Source of the DNA: DATFNI01 sp963787205
GTDB taxonomy: Bacteria; Bacteroidota; Rhodothermia; Balneolales; DATFMH01
Direction of reading: 5' to 3'
DNA length: 64,000 bases
NCBI GenBank assembly: GCA_963787205.1
Contig: CAWBCD010000006.1
Span: 124,001-188,000, forward strand
A program made the translations under genes and the position numbers. Below are positions 19,658 to 28,901 of this stretch, piece after piece. Within the stretch, counting starts at the first letter, position 1; the number at the start of each line of letters is the position of its first letter. The notes under the pieces were generated by a model that saw only the letters and a list, made by a program, of their open reading frames with translations, ran no database searches and was not told where the DNA came from.

Positions 19658-20506
19658 TTAACAGCAACCCGAACCCGGAACACACTCCGGTTTCTCGGCG
19701 TAAACGGTAACACTGAAGATTCCGGTTGATTCGGTACCAAAAGCGGCTTTCTCCTGAGCATTCAAATAACGATCCAGGATTTCACCGGGAAGTTCGATAG
19801 CACGTTCTTTCTGTAACGTGATGGACGTAAAGCCGGCATTCCGGATGTTTTCGAGATATTCATCCAATAAGATGGCCCCCGACACGCAGCCGGCATACAT
19901 CTCGGCATCCTGCCTGAGTTTGTCAGGCAAATCACCCTTCACTACTACATCAGATATGCTGAAATGTCCACCCGGCCTGAGAATGCGATACGTTTCTTCA
20001 AACGCTTTCAGTTTGTTGGGAACCAGGTTAAACACACAGTTGCTGACCACAACATCCGCCTGGTTGGCTGCTATGGGGATATTTTCGATCTCGCCGAGAC
20101 GAAACTGAACATTCCCCCGATTTATCGGGAAAAGCTTATCTGCATTCAGATTCGCTTTTTCGATCATCTCCGGCGTCATATCGATGCCGATGATGCGTCC
20201 GTTTGGTCCGGCCAGTTCACTGGCTATGAAACAGTCGTTTCCGGCTCCTGAACCCAGATCGACGACGGTATCCCCCTCCTTGATTTGAGCAAACTCCGTA
20301 GGCAGACCACAACCGAGCCCCAGATCAGCATCAGGGTTATACCCCTTCATTTTTGAATAATCTTCAGCAAAAACAGCGTAATCAATCGTACAGCAACCCC
20401 CCGTACCACAACAAGATGTTTCATTTTCTTGCTTAGACTGGCGACTTATCTCCGCATATTTTTCCCGTACTACCTTTTTCAGATCCTTTTCCTGTGATGA
20501 TTCCAT
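19658..20506 (-). CDS. arsM: Arsenite S-adenosylmethionine methyltransferase
   Basis: It methylates As(III) with SAM in the cytoplasm. SAM-binding motif VDLGSGAGND is at about residues 80-90, with three conserved arsenic-binding cysteines in LGLGCGLP, VSNCVFNL and YAGCVSGA. Extra cysteine pairs (SCCGTGGCC near the N-terminus and GSGCC at the end) are typical of bacterial ArsM. The ATG at 20506 is preferred: homologues begin close to 'KKVVREKYAEI', and this start leaves 25 bp after arsR instead of an overlap. A longer frame from 20557 exists but has no ribosome site. Second gene of the operon. Confidence 0.93.
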   Translation of the reverse strand: MESSQEKDLKKVVREKYAEISRQSKQENETSCCGTGGCCTIDYAVFAEDYSKMKGYNPDADLGLGCGLPTEFAQIKEGDTVVDLGSGAGNDCFIASELAGPNGRIIGIDMTPEMIEKANLNADKLFPINRGNVQFRLGEIENIPIAANQADVVVSNCVFNLVPNKLKAFEETYRILRPGGHFSISDVVVKGDLPDKLRQDAEMYAGCVSGAILLDEYLENIRNAGFTSITLQKERAIELPGEILDRYLNAQEKAAFGTESTGIFSVTVYAEKPECVPGSGCC

Positions 20507-20531
20507 GTTCTTTAAATTATTGATTGCACGT

Positions 20532-20876
20532 TCAGGATAATTGGCATCCGTCTGCATTCGAATGTTCGGCCAAGTAACCGGTGAAAGAAGACAGCATATC
20601 GTTTAGCTGACTGATCACTTCCGGATTCAAACAGTAGCACACCTTGACCCCGTCAATTTCCCCCTGGATGATGCCTGCTTCCTTAAGCACCTTCAGATGC
20701 TGAGAAATGGTGGATTGTGCCAGTGGCAGTTCATCAGTGATATCGCCGCACAGGCAGGAGCAACGCCGGGCAAGCACGTTCAAAATAGCGATGCGAGCCG
20801 GATGTCCCAATGCCTTGGCCCATTCTGCCAGCTGAATATCTTCTTCTTCAAATAATGATGCTTTTGTGATAGCCAT
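20532..20876 (-). CDS. arsR: ArsR/SmtB-family metalloregulatory repressor
   Basis: A winged-helix repressor released by As(III). The 114 residues contain the recognition helix LAQSTISQHLKVLKEAGII (about 52-70). Cys39, Cys41 and Cys43 in RRCSCLCGD lie at the position of the alpha-3 metal site, with Cys79 and Cys81 (VCYCLN) further on. It is the first gene of the ars operon and starts 13 bp inside a perfect palindrome, so autoregulation is likely. Confidence 0.93.
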   Translation of the reverse strand: MAITKASLFEEEDIQLAEWAKALGHPARIAILNVLARRCSCLCGDITDELPLAQSTISQHLKVLKEAGIIQGEIDGVKVCYCLNPEVISQLNDMLSSFTGYLAEHSNADGCQLS

Positions 20877-20888
20877 GCTTAATCGTTT

Positions 20889-20904
20889 ATCGTAAATTTA
20901 CGAT
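20889..20904. promoter_or_regulatory. ArsR operator candidate: 16 bp perfect palindrome
   Basis: ATCGTAAATTTACGAT is a perfect inverted repeat 12 bp upstream of the arsR ATG. On the minus strand TTGCAT followed by 18 bp and TACGAT makes a fair -35/-10 pair, and the -10 falls in the palindrome. A repressor bound here would block the operon promoter. The assignment rests on position and symmetry. Confidence 0.75.
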
Positions 20905-20981
20905 TAATATACATGCAAGAATAATATCACGCAACTGATATTTTGAAAATTCAGATCTTAGAACGGATTGATGAATATTTC

Positions 20982-21011
20982 GTACGGATAATCCACCGTG
21001 ATTATCCGTAC
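20982..21011. terminator. 12 bp perfect hairpin downstream of the gene at 21019
   Basis: Arms GTACGGATAATC and GATTATCCGTAC enclose a 6-base loop. It starts 8 bases after the stop codon of the minus-strand gene at 21019-21381. There is no T-run, so it may be a 3'-stabilising structure or a terminator that does not need one. Confidence 0.5.
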
Positions 21012-21018
21012 CGGTCGA

Positions 21019-21381
21019 TCAGATTTCGGCAAGTTGACGAAATACCTTATCCGGTGTCTCCCTCATTGTTCTATGGAAATCTGTGTAGCGAAAACCGCCG
21101 TACTCTACCGGAATACCCTGTATTTCCTTTTTATCTACAGGCACATAAAAATGGCCGCTTTTTGTATAAACGCAAGGTTCTGTCGATCGATCAATTAGCC
21201 GTCCAAAAGGAATCAGGTTTTGCATAAAATCAATGATCGTGCCCCGATCGGTCTTGAAAGCTACAATCCCATAATTAGCATCCAATTTCATTTCCAGGTA
21301 AAACTCACCCTCGCCATCTACCAACAGGCTTAAAATCGGACCTTCGCTGTTTAGCAATTCAAGAATTTTCCTGAACCACAT
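21019..21381 (-). CDS. Hypothetical protein, 120 residues
   Basis: Not recognised. The start at 21381 (MWFRKILELL) is chosen because AGAGGGGG lies about 7-13 bases upstream; a longer frame to 21453 has no such site. The protein is a mixed alpha-beta polypeptide without signal peptide or membrane helix; it contains one Cys and no motif I can name. Repeated beta-like segments (GEFYLEMKLDANYGIVAFKT; SGHFYVPVDKKEI) suggest a small beta-rich fold. It sits between arsR and the MFS gene but is separated from arsR by a hairpin and 115 bp, so it is probably not in the ars operon. Confidence 0.6.
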   Translation of the reverse strand: MWFRKILELLNSEGPILSLLVDGEGEFYLEMKLDANYGIVAFKTDRGTIIDFMQNLIPFGRLIDRSTEPCVYTKSGHFYVPVDKKEIQGIPVEYGGFRYTDFHRTMRETPDKVFRQLAEI

Positions 21382-21746
21382 AATGACACCCCCTCTTCTA
21401 ATGATATTTATTTGTTTCCCGATACATTGCACGCGCATCTTTATGTAAGGCAATATATTATAGTACCCTTCATTGATCGAGTAGGAATTCTTAATATCCC
21501 ATTTTATTAAAGTACTTTAATGTTAAAGGCAAGGATTTATTCGAGTACCTGTTCCAGACACAAGTAATCTTTTGGGGTTGCACTCTCTTCTACAGAAGAA
21601 CCTTTCACCGGTTAATCTTTGGAGTGATACAAACCCGTACGATCTGCCATTGTTTGGACTTATGGAAATGGGCTTTTTTCCATTTACCGGAGAATCTGGC
21701 TACCTTAGGTGCCTTTATTCAGGAACACTTAGAAATGCAGCACTGA
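21382..21746. other. Divergent intergenic region with a 16 bp palindrome
   Basis: No gene is supported; a 67-codon frame at 21572 has no family resemblance and no ribosome site. ATTAAAGTACTTTAAT at 21506-21521 is a perfect 16 bp palindrome, 125 bp from the start at 21381 and 225 bp from the MFS start. It looks like a regulator-binding site. Confidence 0.5.
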
Positions 21747-22967
21747 ATGAATCGTTACATTCAACTGGTCCGTAAACAGTGGAAACTTTTGTTTTATGGT
21801 CTTGTTGTGACCTTTTTTTCCAGTTTCGGCCAGACATTTTTAATCTCACTTTTTGTACCTGCTATAACACATGACTTTGTGTTGACCAAAACCGGTTTTG
21901 GATCCATTTATTCCGGTATAACACTGGTTAGCGGCCTGAGTCTTTCATACTTCGGACGATGGATCGACAAGATGTCATTGCGATCCTACAGCCTGCTTAT
22001 TGCCGGAGGGCTTGTTATCGGAAGCCTGTTTATGGCGATTTCATGGAGTTGGCTTGTGCTGATTGCCGGTTTGCTGTTGCTGCGTTTCTATGGCCAGGGT
22101 TTGAGCTCTCATGCAGCCAGAACCGCTATGGCCCGATACTTTCTGTCTGACCGCGGTACTGCACTCAGTATTGCAAGCATTGGGTATTCAGTGGGCGAAG
22201 CATTTCTGCCGGGGTTACTTGCCACACTGCTGGCCATCATAAGCTGGCATCTGATCTGGGCGTTCACATCCCTGTTCATTCTCTTAACGCTTGTTCCACT
22301 GATTTTTTTCCTGCTCCATCAACCATTACTGCGCAACAAGCCTGTTTATCAGGATCATAATCAACATGAGGATGAATGGCATTACCGGGATATTCTGAAA
22401 GACGCCCGCTTCTATTTTCTTGTTCTTGCTGTGTTGCTCCCTCCATTCTGGGTAACCGGACTGTTCCTGTACCAAATCTCTGTGGCCCATCAACTGGGTT
22501 GGTCTACCGGCCTTATAGCTGCGGCTTTCACCGGTTACGCAACGGCCCGGGTCGTGAGTACGCTTGCCATCGGTCCGGTAATCGATCGCTTCACGGCTAC
22601 AAAATTGTTCCCCTTTTATCTCATTCCTTTTGGAATAGGACTTATGGTAGCGGCATGGCATCCCGGAAACTGGTCGGCCTTTGCATACCTTTTTTTACTT
22701 GGAATTACCATGGGAGCCGGTGTAAACATCAAATCGGCTCTGTATGCCGAAATCTATGGTACCCGTACACTCGGAACGGTGCGCAGCCTGTTCTCATCAC
22801 TGGTTGTTCTGGGAACAGCTGTAAGCCCGTTTCTGATGGGCTGGCTTTTGGACCATCAAATTTCAATAACCAAAATATTATACGGAGCTACAGTCACAGT
22901 CGTGATTGCAGCGGCACTTTCCTTGAGGTTGATATACATAAAAAAGACAGCACCTGTAAGTAGTTGA
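21747..22967 (+). CDS. Major facilitator superfamily transporter
   Basis: A 406-residue membrane protein with about twelve hydrophobic helices in two six-helix halves. Cytoplasmic loop 2-3 carries SYFGRWIDKMSLRS, the G-x-x-x-D-(R/K) type MFS motif; the second half repeats it as IGPVIDRFTATK. The general type is that of OFA or carboxylate-transport MFS members. The substrate cannot be told, and no metabolic gene is adjacent. The ATG has no clear Shine-Dalgarno site. It is followed by a 533 bp gap. Confidence 0.85.
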   Translation: MNRYIQLVRKQWKLLFYGLVVTFFSSFGQTFLISLFVPAITHDFVLTKTGFGSIYSGITLVSGLSLSYFGRWIDKMSLRSYSLLIAGGLVIGSLFMAISWSWLVLIAGLLLLRFYGQGLSSHAARTAMARYFLSDRGTALSIASIGYSVGEAFLPGLLATLLAIISWHLIWAFTSLFILLTLVPLIFFLLHQPLLRNKPVYQDHNQHEDEWHYRDILKDARFYFLVLAVLLPPFWVTGLFLYQISVAHQLGWSTGLIAAAFTGYATARVVSTLAIGPVIDRFTATKLFPFYLIPFGIGLMVAAWHPGNWSAFAYLFLLGITMGAGVNIKSALYAEIYGTRTLGTVRSLFSSLVVLGTAVSPFLMGWLLDHQISITKILYGATVTVVIAAALSLRLIYIKKTAPVSS

Positions 22968-23500
22968 CCCTTTAGACAAGATGAGATGGTAAAACTGACC
23001 AGAATAACTAAATACCTGATTTGAATGGTACAAGCTTGTGACATATATCGGATTTTAGAAAGCTCAAATCCATTAGGAAGATCCCACTTTTAGAGACTAT
23101 ATAGGCATATATTTATGGGCTATTTTTCTTTTACAATGCAAAATGAAGATCACCCGAATCATTAATCAAAAGAATCATTGTAAGCCATTGTATCACAATG
23201 ATTATCTTTTTCGTCACTTGTTTGTGACGAATTATCATTGAATTATTATAAAATAATCTAATGTTGTTGTAATTTAAAGCAACCTGTTTTGAGATGATGA
23301 CAAATTGAATAATACAGACATACCGACCACGACCAGGTTTGTATCAGAAGTTAGTTGCAATAATATGCGGTATTTACCTTAAACCGTTAGGTGTTGTGAA
23401 CCAACTATTTAAAAAATGATTGGTGAATAGCCCTTGCTTTAAGACCATCACGATTTTCAATTCGTGCCGTTTCCGGTAAACTAGTTTCGGGTAATTTTTT
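22968..23500. other. Gene-free AT-rich stretch with a nested hairpin
   Basis: No coding sequence is supported. The main object is a nested inverted repeat at 23196-23240 (listed separately). CGGTATTTACC near 23368-23378 loosely resembles the GGTAATATT motif seen elsewhere in the signalling cluster. Confidence 0.5.
23196..23240. repeat. Nested inverted repeat/hairpin
   Basis: Inner arms TTCGTCAC and GTGACGAA (23210-23217, 23224-23231) enclose TTGTTT. Outer arms CAATGAT (23196-23202) and ATCATTG (23234-23240) extend it with a bulge. A further small repeat, CATTG-TATCA-CAATG, overlaps its left edge. It may act as a terminator for the MFS gene or a protein-binding site. Confidence 0.55.
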
Positions 23501-26039
23501 ATGGGAATAACCAGCAAACCGTCAAATGCATTTGACAACCCCAGGGGGGGTACACTGGAAACTATTTTGTTGAATAGCCCTGTTGTCGTATTCCAGGCGG
23601 AATACACCGAAGGCTGGCCACTAATCTATGTCTCCGACAATATTCAGAATTTCGGGTATTCAGCCGGTGACCTCATCGATAAAAATACACCCCTAAAAAA
23701 GTTTATACACTCTAATAAATGGTCTCAACTAGAGAACAGACTTGCGATGACCCTCACAGCGTCTGTTCTCTTTTCGGATTCCGTCCGTCTGACAGATGCA
23801 AACGATGAAAATCACATCATTGAGATGCATCTGAAGCTTATAAAGAATCAGGACAACTCCAAAACATATATTCAGGGAACATTCCATAAAATCGATTCGG
23901 GTCAGGGCAGCTATCCATTTCCTGTCGATGAGAAAAATGTCGATCTGTATGATCAGTTAGTTTCACTGGTCAAACTCTTGCACGTGCCGGCAATGGTAGT
24001 ATCCGGTCATCATTTCCATGCTAATACAGCATTGTTCAAATACATCGGATATAGTCGCCAGGATATCAGCACAGTCAACGATTGGTTTTACACCCTGAAC
24101 CCCCAAAATGGGCAGGAGATGGAAAACCAATATTATAAGGATCGTTTTCAAACTGTAAGTGCCTGGCAGGTACGATCAAAAAACGGCCGGACCAGATGGG
24201 TCACTTTCAATATTTACGCCGTGTCATCTATGGAATTGTGGATCTGGACCGACACAACGGATGTCCGGCAGATTCAGGTTAAAACCCGGTTTGACCAGCA
24301 GCAGAGTTTGCTTCTGAAATTGGTTGATGAACTTCCGCTGATGATTACTGTGTATGACAAGGCCAATCACATGACTTTTGTAAACAAGGCATTTACCAGG
24401 GAACTCGGTTACGACAACAACTATGTTCAGAAGCATAATGCCGTTGATCAGCTTTTCCCTGATCCGGACTACCGCGAAAAAATCAGCAAGCAGTTTCATT
24501 CCAATATTCCGGATTGGAGAGAAGTCAAATTAAAAACCAGGCAAGGAAAAACACTACCAAGTTCCTGGAACAATTTTGCCATATCTGATGATCTCCGGAT
24601 CGGTGTGGGCATCAATAAGTCAACGATGCAGGATCTTGAAAATGACCTCCGCTTTTACCGGAAGCAGATGCAACTCATTGCAAGTCAAATGGAAGATGTA
24701 GTGTTCATCATTGATTTGAGTAAAAGATATACCAGTATTTCCGGTACCTGGCTGGCCAGAGTGGGTTTGTCTGATCAGGACTTTATTGGTAAAACCGCCG
24801 ATGAATTTTTTGGGGATATTGGTGCCCGGGTTCACGATCATCATCACGAGAAGGCTCTGCTGGGAATTCCAACGATGTATGAATTTCGCGCATCCGGTAA
24901 TGGTCAGGATTACTGGATGCAATCATCTGTGTCGCCGCTTAGAAATCAAAAAGGGAAAATTATTGGAGCTATTGGTATATCCCGGGACATCACACCTTTT
25001 AAAAAGGCAAATGAACGCCTCAATCTTCAGGACTATGCCCTGCAGGTCAGCGCAAACGCTATCGTTATCACCGACGAGGAGGGTAAGATCTTTTGGGCAA
25101 ATGAGGCGCTTTCAACCTTAACCGGATACGAAGTTTCGGAAGTCTTGGGAAAACACACCCGAATATTCAAGTCCGGCAAGCAGAGCAAGACCTTCTATAA
25201 AAAACTGTGGGAGACCATCACACATGGAAAAGTCTGGGAAGGTGAGCTTACCAACAGAAAAAAAGATGGCTCCCTGTATGTGGAAGAGCAAACCATTACT
25301 CCGTTCATTGGATCAAACGGCAAACCCTTTTATATAGCCGTAAAACAGGATGTGACGAAACGTGTCGAACGGGAGAAAAACCTGCACGCCGCCTACAGGG
25401 AAAAACAGACGCTTCTTGAAGAAGTTCATCATCGTGTGAAGAACAACCTTGCTCTTGTATCTGGTCTCCTTGAACTGCAGATGGCTGCAGCATCCACAGA
25501 TCACGATGCGGAGATCCTTAGAAGAAGCCAGCAACGTATTCACAGTATGGCCCTGATTCATGAAAAACTCTACCAGCAGGACAATATGTCCGATATTTTA
25601 ATCGACAAGTATATCGCTCGCCTGCTGAAAGACACAGAAAAGGTCTTTCTGTTACCCGGACAAGACATCGAATTACGTCTCACGTGTGAGTGTGATCCGA
25701 TTTCCCTGAATATCAATCAGGCCGTCCCTTTTGCACTTATCTGCAACGAAATGGTTACCAATGCATATACACATGCTTTTGAAAACAAAAAGTCAGGAAA
25801 TATAGAGGTCGCTATCACCTCAAAAAACGATCAGGTCGAATTAATAGTAAATGACGATGGTGTTGGAATATCCAGCGGAAAATCCGACGAGACGCCGGCT
25901 ATCTCTTGGATTGACCATAATGGAACAGCTGACCAGGCAGTTAAACGGCAAACTGATCATTGAATCAAATCATGGGACCAAGGTCTCTCTGTCCTTTAAA
26001 CCGGAAAATGTGAGAGGTTCACACAGTTATAACCTGTAA
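23501..26039 (+). CDS. Five-PAS HisKA_2 sensor kinase, frameshifted near its end
   Basis: A soluble sensor kinase: five consecutive PAS domains (about residues 18-140, 150-262, 275-385, 395-505, 510-632), then HisKA_2 with His643/644 (EEVHHRVKNNLAL) and a HATPase_c whose N box is NEMVTNAYTHAFE and G1 box NDDGVGI. The frame ends at 25963, but its last 20 or so residues are unrelated. The true ending (SLGLTIMEQL with the G2 box, then GKLIIESNHGTKVSLSF) continues in another frame to 26039. Removing one base at about 25901 restores it, giving roughly 845 residues. Either a sequencing error or an inactivating mutation. It is paralogous to the gene at 26423. Confidence 0.85.
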
Positions 26040-26422
26040 GATTTTAATTAATTCACGTGGCAATCCTAATTTATTGCCATCTAGTAAGTTAACCAGAAAC
26101 TCATTCTATCTTGTCTGTTCTCAAAATTTCCATAAGTTCCTTTCTCTCAAACATATACAGACATAACGGCTTTATCATTTTATCAGATTAATTTTATTTC
26201 TCTTAGCCACTCAAATTATTAACATTTCCCGCGTTCAGTCGATATATCTGTTAGGTCGTTTTGTTCTTTTAGTGTCACAAAAAAATCAGCATAAAAGCAC
26301 ACTTTAAGAATTATCCGGCCTATGGCAATTTTGTAGTTCCCGGATTGTGTGTTCAGTAATCATCATAAAACACGGCCAGAATAATAGCTGCCATTTTTCA
26401 ATAACCTAATCATAAGGTCTGG
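26040..26422. other. Gene-free AT-rich stretch between two PAS-sensor paralogues
   Basis: Nothing coding is seen. It presumably carries the promoter of the gene at 26423, but no convincing element was found. Confidence 0.4.
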
Positions 26423-28276
26423 ATGTTTAATTTTAAACGCCTTACCGATAAGCATCACATCCTCAACGACGTTGTCTCAGAAAGCCGCCTTGTAGTTTTT
26501 CGTGCTCATTATGTAGGTGGATGGCCTCTTACATTTATTTCTGAAAATATTTCTGAGTTTGGTCATAGCGCAGCCGTTTTAACCAAGAGCAAGACACAAA
26601 TCAAAGATCTTATTCATCCCGACGACTGGGCGGAGCTCAGTAAAAATCTGCCCGTTAAGCCCAAGGAGACATTTCGCATGTCGCTGAATCTGCGGTTCTA
26701 TGATGCTACAGAGACGTATCATATTGTATCTGCAGACTTACAACTGATTAACAAACCGAACGATGTCGGATTCTACATCCAGGGTACATTTCAAAAAAGT
26801 ACATCGGAAAAGGTAATTCCACTGCTGACTGCGCTTAAATTCGGACAACTGGCAAAATTAATCGACATGCTTCCAATTCCAGCGCTCGTGGTGCAAGGGC
26901 ATGATTTTCACTCAAATTCGATGATTGAAGATCTGACAGGATATCGTTCTCAAGAAGTCTATACCGTTCACAACTGGTTTTATCTGCTGTTTCCGGGAGA
27001 AGGCCAGGACATGGAAGAGCAGTACTTCAAGAACCGGGCCAGAGGATTTCCAGACAGTGATACGGTCCAAATTACCCGTAAGGACGGGGAGACAAGATGG
27101 GTGGCCATTTCCATCCATAAGATCGAGAAGATGGAGCTCTGGTTTTTTCATGATGTCACCGACCTGCGGCTCACAAACAACGCTCTAAAACGGCAGCAGG
27201 ATCTTTTCCAAAAAGTAATCGATGCTCTGCCCGTGATGGTATTGATGTACGATAATCATGGTATGTTTAATTTCATCAACAAAACACTCGAGAACAATTC
27301 GGGCTATGATCAGGAGGATATTAAGTCTCCGGACCTCTTCAGTAAACTCTTTCCCAATCAATCCTATCGGAAGGGAATAAGGAATCATATGAATTCTAAG
27401 TCTCCAGACTGGCGGGAAATAGAGATAACTGCTAAAGATGGTTCAATCCTCAAAAGTTCGTGGACCAATCTCGTGTTTGATGAAAAGACCAGGATTGGGA
27501 TCGGACTCGATGTCACGCTTATTGATCAATTACAACATACATTGAAGACGGCCAAAAATCAGTTCCGTGTTGTCGCCAACCAGTTAGAAGACATCGTCTT
27601 TATTCTGGACAAAGAAAAACGTTATACCGGTGTATACGGAACATGGTTGGCACGTACGGGGTTGAAGGAAAAGGACTTCATCGGTAAATCGGCAATAGAT
27701 TTCTTCGGTGAAACGGGAAAAAGAATTCATGATTTACATCATGAGCGGGCATTGCGCGGGATCCCTTCGTCTTATGAGTTCATGATAGATATAAAAGGGA
27801 AAAAAGTGTGGATCCAGTCAACCGTGTCACCCTTTCGGGATCAGAACGGCGCGATAATCGGTGCAATTGGAATTGGTCATGATATCACAGAACTCAAAGA
27901 AACCGATGAGCAACTGGCAATTCATAAACAGGGACTTGAGGCAAGTGTAATTGCTATCATGATTGTTGATGATAATGGAATGATAAAGTGGACAAACCAG
28001 GCTGCTTCGCATTTAACCGGTTATCCAATGTCTGACATCCTGGGAAACTCAATCAGTATGTTTAAATCGAAAGAACAGGATGAAAGTGCCTATCAAACTC
28101 TATGGGAAACGGTTAAGGCTGGGAAAATATGGACCGGAGAATTGATCAACAGGAAGAAAGACGGAACTACATATGTAGAGAGGCAGACCATCACACCATT
28201 CACAGGGCTGGATGGGAAACAGTTTTATATATGTGTAAAAGTTGATGTAACTGAGCATGCTGATATCATCATATAA
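26423..28276 (+). CDS. Five-PAS sensor protein without kinase domain
   Basis: This 617-residue protein matches the upstream kinase domain for domain: the opening SESRLVVFRAHYVGGWPLTFISENISEFG parallels the first PAS of the gene at 23501, and the fourth and fifth PAS domains (DKEKRYTGVYGTWLARTGL; GKIWTGELINRKKDGTTYVERQTITPF) match closely. It stops exactly after the last PAS, where HisKA_2 would begin. No remnant of a transmitter is seen in the 625 bp downstream. It is therefore a tandem duplicate that lost its kinase, or an evolved input/competitor subunit. The fourth PAS carries many His residues (DLHHERALRGIP), shared with the paralogue (DHHHEKALLGIP), which might mark a cofactor site. Confidence 0.82.
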   Translation: MFNFKRLTDKHHILNDVVSESRLVVFRAHYVGGWPLTFISENISEFGHSAAVLTKSKTQIKDLIHPDDWAELSKNLPVKPKETFRMSLNLRFYDATETYHIVSADLQLINKPNDVGFYIQGTFQKSTSEKVIPLLTALKFGQLAKLIDMLPIPALVVQGHDFHSNSMIEDLTGYRSQEVYTVHNWFYLLFPGEGQDMEEQYFKNRARGFPDSDTVQITRKDGETRWVAISIHKIEKMELWFFHDVTDLRLTNNALKRQQDLFQKVIDALPVMVLMYDNHGMFNFINKTLENNSGYDQEDIKSPDLFSKLFPNQSYRKGIRNHMNSKSPDWREIEITAKDGSILKSSWTNLVFDEKTRIGIGLDVTLIDQLQHTLKTAKNQFRVVANQLEDIVFILDKEKRYTGVYGTWLARTGLKEKDFIGKSAIDFFGETGKRIHDLHHERALRGIPSSYEFMIDIKGKKVWIQSTVSPFRDQNGAIIGAIGIGHDITELKETDEQLAIHKQGLEASVIAIMIVDDNGMIKWTNQAASHLTGYPMSDILGNSISMFKSKEQDESAYQTLWETVKAGKIWTGELINRKKDGTTYVERQTITPFTGLDGKQFYICVKVDVTEHADIII

Positions 28277-28901
28277 AATGACTATTCGTAAATAGTACAG
28301 CCACTGCATACCAGAGGTTTTACATTCGGGATTCTCTGAAAACCACATCCCGATTCATCGGGAAAAACAGGCACGATGTTCACAGAGAAATAAGGATCAA
28401 ATCCCTGTATTCTCTGCGTATTTCTCCGTGTCACCAGTGGTTTCTATTGCCCGTGTGCGATTTCCAGACACTTATTAGTTTGATTCCGAATAGTCATTTA
28501 AAATAAATAGTCGATCCTTAAAAAGGGTTTAACTAATTGGTAATATTGGGTAGTTCGAATACAACACGGCCAAATAAAACTTTCTTCAGACTAATGCTCC
28601 GCTTTATATAAAAAAGTCGGATGGAATATGTAATTTAAAAACACCAATCATATATATTATACATTGCCAGATGTTTTCTTGGCCCGACCAATGTTTGTAG
28701 TGTGATATTTCAAATTTTTTTAAGTAATTATACGTGGTCTTGATAGTGTATATAATAATGGATCCACATATCCGTTATACCACACAATTCATTATTTATA
28801 GATAACTATATCTGCAAAAAACTATTTATTTATCAATTTGGCTTCAACTATTTTATTGGGAGTCAATGTCTTAGTAAACAGAGAAAGCGTTTGTTCCAAC
28901 T
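28277..28901. other. 625 bp AT-rich gene-free region
   Basis: No coding sequence is supported and no kinase remnant is visible. A short hairpin TCCCGATTCATCGGGA lies near 28348-28363. GGTAATATTGGGTAG at about 28540-28554 shares the GGTAATATT core with the palindrome at 32680. The last 300 bp are very AT-rich and probably hold the promoter of the gene at 28902. Confidence 0.5.

Noticed and set aside
21572..21775. 67-codon frame before the MFS gene
   Set aside because: No ribosome site or recognisable sequence; it overlaps the MFS start.
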